The notes under the pieces were generated by a model that had not been told where the DNA came from, made no database searches, and saw only the letters and a list, made by a program, of their open reading frames with translations. A DNA stretch of 64,000 bases from a bacterium (lineage in GTDB: Bacteria > Zhuqueibacterota > Zhuqueibacteria > Residuimicrobiales > Residuimicrobiaceae): positions 248,001-312,000 of the forward strand of contig JAKQNR010000021.1 in assembly GCA_029565685.1 (NCBI GenBank), written 5' to 3'. The stretch's first letter is position 1, and each line of letters begins with the position of its first letter. Position numbers and translations under genes: made by a program. Of this stretch, positions 51,705 to 59,163 are shown piece by piece.

Positions 51705-53495
51705 TTAATTACGCAACTTGGGGGGAAGAAAATCCAATTTTAGAGTGTCACACAATCTTGCCCAAGATGGACATTCAAATATTTGATCATTAGCAGCCTG
51801 CAGGCTTCCGGCATGGAAATGTTCCAGCCAATTAACTTCAAATTCTTTTAAAGCTTGTGTCACTAAAGATATAGCGGCTTCTGAAATGTTATTTGAGATA
51901 TAAAGATGTGTGTGAATTGCCTCTCCTCGTAGTTTGATGAAGATGGGTGTTTGTGTGACTTCTTGAGCTTGCTGGCTGGGAGTATCCAAATCTAACGAAT
52001 GACCTGCGCTGTAAGCTTGAAGAACAGGGGCAGTGTTAGACCGGCGTACGTTGCCGCCTGAAACATTATATTCCGTAGGCGGGGATGATTTGAGGGTTTT
52101 GCGCAGCTTCCATTCATTGGATTCTTCCAACATGTCCTCAAATGCGCGTCTCTGCTGATCCAATTTCCAGGAATTGAGCCTCTTCCAGTCTGTTTCTCCC
52201 TTTGGTTTCACTTCAAGTCCGTCATTCAGCCAACAGAGAGCCAGGCGTGCCTTCAACAGAAATTCGTGCAGACCGGCAGTTCGCAGATATGCCGAACGAA
52301 AATCCTCATTTTTTGAGACCAGACGCTTGACTTTGGCCAATTCATCGCGTACATAAGAGAGTAATTGAATAGGTTGACTAAAAATCGAGGACGCTAATTG
52401 ATCATTTCCGCGTTTGAGCATAATGTGTTCATGCAAAAGTTTATGTGCAGCTTTGCCAGGATCTTCTTCATCTGATGTTGAAGGCCAAAAGCTTCCTAGT
52501 ACAAGTATTGCGCTGGGAACGATTTCCTTCGGCAACGAAGGAGAAAAGGCATCGTAAATTGCTTTTGCTTTCCGGTAATCGCCATTTTCCCAGGCACCGT
52601 ACATATCAAAAACTCGAACAAGTCGCGTTACTCGCTCAATATCGGTCGGCTCATATAATAAGTATTCATTTTCGCCGTCTAGATGTTGCGCCATGACTTG
52701 TTGGATGCCTAAAACTAATTCACGTGCTTCGCGAAAATTGTAGCGATTGTACAGTTGGATGACCCGCTCCCAATCTCGCAACTGGAAGGCTTGATAAGGA
52801 TCAGCAATTTGCCCAATCCTGCAGGTATAACCATACGGGCGATGAAAACTGGAGTTGTATTTATCAAAGTCAACGTAGGTGATCGGAAGTCGAGAGTGCA
52901 CCGCATAAAGGAATGCGCCCACTACCATGCTTTTTTTAGCACCAGTTATATCCACTGCGTTCATAAATTCTTTCGGTGGTTGGGCTTCGATTGCCTGAAA
53001 CGCCAAAAGTAGCGATCGAAAGACCTCAGTCGGCGTATCTTGTGCAATCTCAATTAAATCGAAATGGCGAGTAAATGCACGTCGCCAAGGTAGTCCGGAA
53101 TATTGAGGAACCTCGAAGATATCAAAGTAATTATCAGTAAGCGAAGGCCGAAGGTCGGACGGCAGGGTGGGTACCGTACCTAGCATTTTCACTAGACGGC
53201 AGAGTTCCCTTCCATGATCCATGCCAGATATGCTATCTCCATACTTCCGATTGAGAATTAATATCAGGCGCTGCGGTTTCAGTACACAGACGGTTTGTAT
53301 CAACGGCTCGAAAGAGTCGCCTACCGTCATAGCTAGCGCGTGTACTGGGTGTGCCAAGCCGTGTAGCCTCGTCGAATCTTGATTTCTAGCTTCTGCGAGC
53401 TCTCGACCGAGCAATTCCCTAATGTAGCAGTCATAATCACACTTATACTCCCAATATTCTTCGGTACGATCTTTAATATCCTGACTCTTGAGCAT
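51705..53495 (-). CDS. CARF-domain protein, TIGR02710-like, effector part unknown
   Basis: A 596-aa protein. The N-terminal part (about residues 30-220) resembles the CARF domain of the TIGR02710 group: QRLILILNRKYG, a long helix region, then VDITGAKKSMVVGAFLYAVHSR and ITYVDFDKYNS, where related proteins have DxTGGxKxM. The loop here has Ala for the second Gly. The remaining 370 residues are helical and the C-terminal 100 residues start IFIKLRGEAIHTHLYI; I see no HEPN or PD-(D/E)XK nuclease motif. ATG at 53495 is chosen for its AAAGGAGG site; an earlier start at 53561 lacks one. The cas10 gene begins 14 bp downstream. Confidence 0.65.
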   Translation of the reverse strand: MLKSQDIKDRTEEYWEYKCDYDCYIRELLGRELAEARNQDSTRLHGLAHPVHALAMTVGDSFEPLIQTVCVLKPQRLILILNRKYGDSISGMDHGRELCRLVKMLGTVPTLPSDLRPSLTDNYFDIFEVPQYSGLPWRRAFTRHFDLIEIAQDTPTEVFRSLLLAFQAIEAQPPKEFMNAVDITGAKKSMVVGAFLYAVHSRLPITYVDFDKYNSSFHRPYGYTCRIGQIADPYQAFQLRDWERVIQLYNRYNFREARELVLGIQQVMAQHLDGENEYLLYEPTDIERVTRLVRVFDMYGAWENGDYRKAKAIYDAFSPSLPKEIVPSAILVLGSFWPSTSDEEDPGKAAHKLLHEHIMLKRGNDQLASSIFSQPIQLLSYVRDELAKVKRLVSKNEDFRSAYLRTAGLHEFLLKARLALCWLNDGLEVKPKGETDWKRLNSWKLDQQRRAFEDMLEESNEWKLRKTLKSSPPTEYNVSGGNVRRSNTAPVLQAYSAGHSLDLDTPSQQAQEVTQTPIFIKLRGEAIHTHLYISNNISEAAISLVTQALKEFEVNWLEHFHAGSLQAANDQIFECPSWARLCDTLKLDFLPPKLRN

Positions 53496-53574
53496 GTTTC
53501 CTCCTTTGCTACCGGCATAAGTATCAGATCTAGAATTCATTTCTTCATCTGCATTGTTCATTATGCTGTTATCT

Positions 53575-53603
53575 AAAATACTTTAACTCTGCTGTTTGGA
53601 CAA
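53575..53603 (-). promoter_or_regulatory. possible promoter of the CARF-cas10 operon
   Basis: Minus-strand TTGTCC (53603-53598), 17-nt spacer, TATTTT (53580-53575), about 80 nt before the CARF gene start. Confidence 0.45.
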
Positions 53604-53652
53604 TGTGCGTTCATTGATCCGAGAATTCCATGATTGGAATTGGTTTCAGATG

Positions 53653-53687
53653 CTATTGACTCTCTGAAATGGGGAATTAGTCAATAG
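53653..53687. promoter_or_regulatory. operator-like inverted repeat upstream of the CARF-cas10 promoter
   Basis: CTATTGACT (53653-53661) and AGTCAATAG (53679-53687) are perfect 9-bp inverted arms around a 17-nt centre, located about 50 nt upstream of the candidate -35. A second small palindrome AATTCC / GGAATT lies at about 53625-53642. Confidence 0.4.
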
Positions 53688-53769
53688 TTGTGAATTAGAA
53701 AAAAGCGTAATCCTTTAGTTTCTGAAATGCTGTGCTTATCCTTGTCTTATATTGCTCCGATCAAGTGGT

Positions 53770-54725
53770 TTACAAGCATTCCCTTATCTCCACCCTTCCC
53801 AACCCAAACGCCGTCCCTTTGCCGATGTGCAGCCAGTGGGCGGCGTTGATCAGTTCTCGCCAGGGCTCGAGATCGCCTTCAAGGGTCAGATGCCCCAGCA
53901 TGCCGCCCAACTGCATGTCGGTTTCCTGGCGGTTGCTGTGGCGCTCCCAGTCAGCCCATTGAAAATGCTGATCGACCACTGGAATAGTGTCGGCAGTCTG
54001 AAGCAAATGGTTGAACTCCCAATCGAGAGGTTGGTCCGGTGCATAAAAATAGGCCAGCTCCAGTACGCGGCGCAACATCTGAAAGGTCAACTGGCGGAAG
54101 GTGATTCGGCCGGCATATTTGCCGTTGATTTTAACCCGCAGCGGAGAGACAAACTCAAGACGCAACGGCGATAGCAGGCTCTGCGCCGGCGGTACAGGTA
54201 TAGGTTCGATCGGCTCGCTGCGCATACTTGAACCATCATATACAATCTGCCACTCTTTTCCACCGCTGGTCAGCATGTGCATCGCCTGCACGCTGAAAGG
54301 ATGCCGCCGAACGGAAAGACCAGCCTGGGCCATTTTAAGAATGGCAATGATCGCTTCGCGGTACCAGGCACAGGCCGTGCCGATCAACGTGAAATCGAAT
54401 TGAAAACCAGTGTCGAAAGAAAAGTTTTCTGTAAAATCGGGGCAATAAAAGGTGTAAGGCCGGGGGCGGTGTCGAGTCCGCGCAGGAATTGCGGAGGTTT
54501 TTTTTCAATACATGGTTCAAAAATGCAGGCGTAGGCGCAGGCATGGCGCAAGCTGCAGGGTCTGCAGTCCGGCTCATCGGGGTAAACGCAGGCCAGCTTT
54601 TTCAGCTGCAACCCGAAAGCGCCGCGCAGCATGGAACCTTTCCAACGCGGCAGCAGGCCGCCCTGTTGCATTGTGAGGAAAAAACGCAACTTGACAAACG
54701 GTATAACCGGCAAGACATACCCCAT
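53770..54725 (-). CDS. cas6: Cas6 crRNA endonuclease, split by a -1 frameshift at an A8 run
   Basis: Two overlapping frames together make one Cas6 of about 318 aa. The first part (54725 down to the run) has PRWKGSMLRGAFGLQLKKL and the cysteine set CRPCSLRHACAYACIFEPC. The second has RPRPYTFYCPDF, FQFDFTLIGTA, the core RITFRQLTFQMLRRVLELA, and the C-terminal Gly loop KGTAFGLGRVEI. The switch lies at eight As (minus strand; 54498-54505): nine As, or a one-base backward slip on A-AAA-AAA, would join the frames without any stop between. It could be a read error, a true mutation or programmed frameshifting. Without Cas6 activity the array could not be processed by this gene. Confidence 0.8.
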
Positions 54726-54814
54726 GCCCCAATGCCCTTGAAGTTGTTTTTCTGTTTAAAAAGCGAGAATGGAGAGAGGTGTTCTGGAAAGATTTATTTT
54801 GCTGCTAATGATAA

Positions 54815-54843
54815 AGTATAGGGTTATTTTTTTTCAATGTCAA
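54815..54843 (-). promoter_or_regulatory. near-consensus sigma70 promoter of cas6
   Basis: Minus-strand TTGACA (54843-54838), 17-nt spacer, TATACT (54820-54815), the best match to consensus seen in the window. It lies in the 144-bp gap after ychF and gives a leader of about 80 nt to cas6. Confidence 0.8.
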
Positions 54844-54869
54844 GTAAAAAGAGGACAAAATGCTTTTTT

Positions 54870-55961
54870 TCAATTCGCAAACCTGAAATTGATGATATCG
54901 CCGTCGCGGACGATGTACTCTTTGCCCTCCAGGCGCAGCACCGCGTCGCTGCGGCATTTGGCCATGGTTCCGCGCTGAATGAAATCGTCATAGCTCACCA
55001 CCTCGGCGCGGATGAACCCTTTTTCAATGTCGCTGTGGATCTCGCCGGCGGCCGCGGGCGCCGGAGTGTCGGCGCGGATGGTCCAGGCGCGGGTTTCGTC
55101 GTCGCCCACGGTGAAAAAAGAGATCAATCCGAGCAGATCGTAAGAGGCGCGGATCAGCTTGTCCATGGCAGCCTCTTTGATGCCGGCGTCCTCGCGGAAC
55201 ACCTGCGCCTCGTCCTCCGGCAGCTGCTGAATTTCCATTTCGATGCGCGCGGACACCGGCAAGACCGCGGTGGCCGGCTGCGCGTTCCACTCGGCGAATT
55301 CGGCGCTGATGTCGGCCTCGCGGCGGATGTCCTTTTCGTCGATGTTGAGCACCACCAGCAGCGGCTTTTGGGTGAGAAATTGATAGCCGCGCACGATCAG
55401 CTCTTCGTCCGGCGCCATGGGCATCCGGCGCAGCGGTTTTTCCGCTTCCAGATGCGCTTTGAATTTCTCCAGCAGATGAAACTCTTTGACGTCCGCGTCG
55501 GTCTTGCGCACGCGCATCTGCCGCTGCAGCCGCTCCATGCGGTTTTCGATGATGGACAGATCGCTGAGAATGAACTCGGACTCCACCAGCTGCAGATCCC
55601 GCTTGGGATCGATGCTGTTGAGCGGGTGGCTGACGTTCTCGTTCTGATGACAGCGGATCACCAGCAGAATGGCGTCGACGATGCGGATCTGGCCGAGGAA
55701 CTGGTCGCTGAAGCCGCCCTTTTTGTTTTCGTCCGCGCTCAATCCGGACAGATCCAGATATTCGATGGTGGCGGGCACGTTTTTTTTCGGCTTGTAGATC
55801 TGGTACAACCGCTCCAGCCTTTGGTCCGGCACTTTGACCACCGCGTGCTGCGCTTCCGCCTTGCCGATAGAGTGAGCGCCGGTGCTGACCGCGGAACCGG
55901 TCAATGCGTTGAAAAGCGTGCTTTTGCCCGAAAAGGGCAGGCCGACAATGCCTATCTTCAT
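54870..55961 (-). CDS. ychF: Obg-like ATPase YchF
   Basis: A 363-aa translation-linked P-loop ATPase. P-loop GLPFSGKSTLFNALTG near residue 7, then the switch element EYLDLSGL, and LNIDEKDI in place of NKxD, which is the YchF change that favours ATP over GTP. A coiled-coil insert (about residues 125-180) and the C-terminal TGS domain (ending YIVRDGDIINFRFAN) are complete. ATG at 55961 follows AAGGAG by 5 nt; a longer frame upstream is not used. It borders the CRISPR locus. Confidence 0.95.
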   Translation of the reverse strand: MKIGIVGLPFSGKSTLFNALTGSAVSTGAHSIGKAEAQHAVVKVPDQRLERLYQIYKPKKNVPATIEYLDLSGLSADENKKGGFSDQFLGQIRIVDAILLVIRCHQNENVSHPLNSIDPKRDLQLVESEFILSDLSIIENRMERLQRQMRVRKTDADVKEFHLLEKFKAHLEAEKPLRRMPMAPDEELIVRGYQFLTQKPLLVVLNIDEKDIRREADISAEFAEWNAQPATAVLPVSARIEMEIQQLPEDEAQVFREDAGIKEAAMDKLIRASYDLLGLISFFTVGDDETRAWTIRADTPAPAAAGEIHSDIEKGFIRAEVVSYDDFIQRGTMAKCRSDAVLRLEGKEYIVRDGDIINFRFAN

Positions 55962-56303
55962 AATGCTCCTTATGGTTTGCGCCATTAAATATAGACCTTA
56001 CGCCGGCCATAATCAACAGCTTTTTCGCAGCCTGCAGGCTGCGCAGGAGCGGAAGAAAAAGATGGTTTTATATTTCAGAGATTTTTTGCATATTGTCACA
56101 ATCGGCCAAGTGCGGTTCACTGGCCAGGGCGGTGCATCCGGCGTTTGGACGCGGTTTTACAGCGGCTGATGCAATCGCCGATACGGCGTCGCAAGGTCTT
56201 TTTCAGGCGTTTTCATCGCCGAGACGGCGGCGCCGTTCACGACAAGCGGCAGATTGAGCAAATCAATTCCATTTTTTATCGCCATTATCGCAAGGGTGGT
56301 TTC

Positions 56304-57131
56304 ATGCTTGAACGGAAAAAAAGCGGATCCATGGTGTGTCCCGGCTGCGGCCGGCTGATTTCGGTCAATGCCCCCTCGTGCATTCATTGCGGCAGGAAAA
56401 ATCCCGGCCTGTGGGGCTGGGGCCCAAGCCTCAGCCGCTGGCTGGCTGATTTCCGCGGTCTGGCGCCCTCGTTGACCGTTGCCTGCATCGCTCTGTATGT
56501 CATCAGCCTGGCGCTGGATCTTTCGGCCATTCTGCATCCGCGCGGCATGTTGTCTTTTCTCTCTCCGGGCATGGAAAGCCTGGACCGCATGGGCATGACC
56601 GGCCGCTACGCCATCAGCCATGGCCGCTGGTGGACGCTGCTGACCGCGGTGTATCTGCATGGAGGCATTCTGCACATTCTGTTCAACGTGATGTGGCTGC
56701 GCCAGCTCGGCTATATGGTGGAAGAGCTGTTCGGCACAGGCCGGGCGTTCATCATTTTTACCGTCTCCGGCGTTACAGGCTTTATGCTTTCGGTCGCCAT
56801 GGGCTCCATGTTCACGCTGGGAGGCTCGGGCGCCATTTTCGGCATGCTCGGCAGTTTGATCTATTACGGCCGCAAACGCGGCGGAGATTTCGGCAGCGCG
56901 CTTTATCGCCAGGTGGGTGCCTGGGCGATCATGGCCTTTGTGTTCGGCTTTCTTTTTCCCAATATCGACAACTGGGCCCATTTTGGCGGATTCGCGGGCG
57001 GATTCGTCATCAGCGCCCTGATGGGCATTCGCGAAACGCGCAGAGAGAAAAAAGCCATCGCCCTTGCGGCCGGGGCTTTGGCGGCGGTCACGCTGCTCTG
57101 TTTTTTGCTGGCGGTCATTCGGCCGCATTGA
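56304..57131 (+). CDS. rhomboid-family intramembrane serine protease with zinc ribbon
   Basis: A 275-aa membrane protease. An N-terminal zinc ribbon (VCPGCGRLI ... CIHCGRKN) precedes the rhomboid core of about six helices: LHGGILHILFNVMWL (the N-terminal HxxxN), the catalytic Ser in GGSGAIFGMLG and the His in NWAHFGGFAGGF. Substrates unknown. Start at 56304 is preferred because the earlier frame has no homology and AAGGGTGG precedes this ATG. Confidence 0.9.
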   Translation: MLERKKSGSMVCPGCGRLISVNAPSCIHCGRKNPGLWGWGPSLSRWLADFRGLAPSLTVACIALYVISLALDLSAILHPRGMLSFLSPGMESLDRMGMTGRYAISHGRWWTLLTAVYLHGGILHILFNVMWLRQLGYMVEELFGTGRAFIIFTVSGVTGFMLSVAMGSMFTLGGSGAIFGMLGSLIYYGRKRGGDFGSALYRQVGAWAIMAFVFGFLFPNIDNWAHFGGFAGGFVISALMGIRETRREKKAIALAAGALAAVTLLCFLLAVIRPH

Positions 57132-57161
57132 ACTTGATTCTGCGAGAGGAGTGAAACAGGC

Positions 57162-57980
57162 CTGCAAATCAGCGCAATCATTTCGGTGTACAACCGCGCG
57201 GGTCTGGTCTGCCGGGCCATTGATTCGGTGCTGGCGCAGAGCCGTCCGGCGGATGAGGTGATCGTGGTGGACGACGGCTCCACCGATGACACCGCCGACG
57301 CTGTTCTTCGTTTCCAAGATCGCGTGCGCATGATTCGGCAGCCGCACAGCGGCGTGGCCGCCGGCCGCAACCGGGGCATCCGCGAGGCGCGGTACGACTG
57401 GCTGGCGTTTCTCGATTCCGACGATCTGTGGAAACCGAACAAACTGCAACGCCAGTGCGAGGCCCTGCAGGAGCAGCCGGATTCGCTGATCTGCTATACG
57501 GATGAAGAGTGGCGCAAAGACGGCCGCTGGAAGAATCAGAGCAAGCATCATCAAAAGCATTCAGGCTGGATCTATGAACATTGCCTAGCGCTGTGCATCA
57601 TCAGTCCGTCGTCGGTGCTGCTGCATCGGCGCGTTCTGGAAACAGCGGGGCTGTTCGATGAGCAGCTGCCGGCGTGCGAAGATTATGATCTCTGGCTGCG
57701 GGTCTGTTCACGGTTTCCGGTGCTGTTCCTGGCGGAACGCTTGATCGTGAAACAGGCCGGCGATTGGCCGCAGCTTTCCAAGCAACACAGCCTGGACCGC
57801 TATCGCATCATCAGTCTGGAAAAGACGCTGCGGCAGGAGCCCCTGTCGAATGAACAACGGCGGTTGACCGCCGGCCAGTTGGTGGAAAAATGCCGTATTT
57901 ATAGCCTGGGCTGCCGCAAACACGGCAAAGACGAAGAGGCGCTGTGGGCGGAAAAAATGGCAAGGGTGTATAAGGGGTGA
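57162..57980 (+). CDS. family 2 glycosyltransferase, probable CTG start
   Basis: A GT-A glycosyltransferase of about 272 aa that transfers a sugar from a nucleotide sugar. The N-terminal strand ISAIISVYNRAG, then DEVIVVDDGSTDDT, GVAAGRNRGI and the metal-binding FLDSDDLW are all present. The first GTG (57186) would remove the first strand. The frame is closed by TGA at 57135-57137 and holds no ATG/GTG/TTG before it, so CTG at 57162, with AGAGGAG 10 nt upstream, is the likely start. Acceptor unknown. Confidence 0.85.
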   Translation: MQISAIISVYNRAGLVCRAIDSVLAQSRPADEVIVVDDGSTDDTADAVLRFQDRVRMIRQPHSGVAAGRNRGIREARYDWLAFLDSDDLWKPNKLQRQCEALQEQPDSLICYTDEEWRKDGRWKNQSKHHQKHSGWIYEHCLALCIISPSSVLLHRRVLETAGLFDEQLPACEDYDLWLRVCSRFPVLFLAERLIVKQAGDWPQLSKQHSLDRYRIISLEKTLRQEPLSNEQRRLTAGQLVEKCRIYSLGCRKHGKDEEALWAEKMARVYKG

Positions 57981-58053
57981 TCGCTTGAATGCGACAGCCG
58001 GAGTCGCGCAATCTGAAACGACACACGGGGGCGTTGGCAAGGGTTCAAAGAAT

Positions 58054-58170
58054 GACACCCGGGGTCGCCGTAAAGACCACGGCGACACCCGGGGTCTGCG
58101 CACACGGCGACCCCGGGGTCTGAAAAGTAAAAACCACGGCAACCCCGGGGTCTGAAAAGTAAAAATGGAG
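58054..58170. repeat. tandem palindromic elements before the dehydrogenase gene
   Basis: Four degenerate units begin at 58054, 58084, 58109 and 58141 (steps of 30, 25 and 32 bp). Each has the core ACCCCGGGGT or ACCCGGGGT followed by a variable tail; the last two share CTGAAAAGTAAAAA. The final unit provides the GGAG ribosome site of the next gene. Confidence 0.75.
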
Positions 58171-58176
58171 ATAACA

Positions 58177-59073
58177 ATGGCACAGGAGCGCATCGGGTTT
58201 ATCGGCCTGGGCATCATGGGACAACCCATGTGCTTGAATCTGCTCAAAGCCGGATTTTCTCTCACGGTTTATAACCGCACGCCGGCACGCATGCAACCGG
58301 TGCTGCAGGCAGGCGCCGTCGCCGCTGCATCAGCCAAGCAGGCGGCGGAGCGGTCCAGCATCGTCATCACCATGGTGACCGATACGCCGGATGTGGAACA
58401 GGTGCTGTTCGGCCACGACGGCGTGATGCAGGGCTTGAAAGCCAACAGCGTGGTGATCGACATGAGCACCATCTCGCCCTCGGCCACACAGCGCATGGCG
58501 GCGCAGATCAAGGAAAAGGGCTCGCAGATGCTCGATGCGCCGGTGAGCGGCGGCGATGTGGGCGCCAAAGCCGGAACTCTGGCGATCATGGTGGGCGGCG
58601 AGGCGCAGACTCTGGAGCGCTGCCGTCCGGTGCTGGAGGCGATGGGCAAGACCATCACCCATGTGGGCGGACACGGCATGGGTCAGACCGTCAAACTGTG
58701 CAATCAAATTCTGGTTTCAGTCACCAACCTGGCGGTGTGCGAAGCGGTGCGCTTCGCACAGCGGTCCGGCGTCGATCCGCGAGTGATGATCGAAGCGGTG
58801 AAAAACGGCGCAGCCGGTTCCTGGCAGTTGAGCAATCTGGGACCGCGCATGGCTGCGGGGGATTTTGCGCCGGGTTTCATGATCGATCTGCAGCAAAAAG
58901 ATCTGCGCCTGGCGCTGCAATCCGCGTTTGAGATGCAGCTGCCGTCGCCGGGCTTGAGTCTGGTGCATCAGCTTTTTTCCGCCTGTCAGGCGCGCGGCGA
59001 AGGCCGTGAAGGAACTCAGGCGCTGATCAAGTCTTTGCTGGCGTTGACGCAAAAGCCTGCAAAGGAGAATTGA
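58177..59073 (+). CDS. beta-hydroxyacid dehydrogenase (tartronate semialdehyde reductase-like)
   Basis: NAD(P)-dependent 3-hydroxyacid dehydrogenase of the HIBADH/GarR family, about 298 aa. Rossmann motif GFIGLGIMGQPMCLNLLKAG, the substrate motif DAPVSGGDVGAKAGTLAIMVGG, and the catalytic Lys in GQTVKLCNQIL. Typical substrates are tartronate semialdehyde or 3-hydroxyisobutyrate; not resolved. ATG at 58177 uses GGAG at 58166-58170. Confidence 0.92.
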   Translation: MAQERIGFIGLGIMGQPMCLNLLKAGFSLTVYNRTPARMQPVLQAGAVAAASAKQAAERSSIVITMVTDTPDVEQVLFGHDGVMQGLKANSVVIDMSTISPSATQRMAAQIKEKGSQMLDAPVSGGDVGAKAGTLAIMVGGEAQTLERCRPVLEAMGKTITHVGGHGMGQTVKLCNQILVSVTNLAVCEAVRFAQRSGVDPRVMIEAVKNGAAGSWQLSNLGPRMAAGDFAPGFMIDLQQKDLRLALQSAFEMQLPSPGLSLVHQLFSACQARGEGREGTQALIKSLLALTQKPAKEN

Positions 59074-59163
59074 ATTCCGCAACGCTTCAAGGGCGGCGGT
59101 ATGTTAGGTGGAACGGATTCGGAGGTGCGTGCGGTGGCGGTGAATTTCGTCCCATGCAGAACG

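Noticed and set aside
54335-54577. 80-codon minus-strand frame inside cas6
   Set aside because: It is the third frame across the frameshift site; the Cas6 motifs lie in the other two frames.
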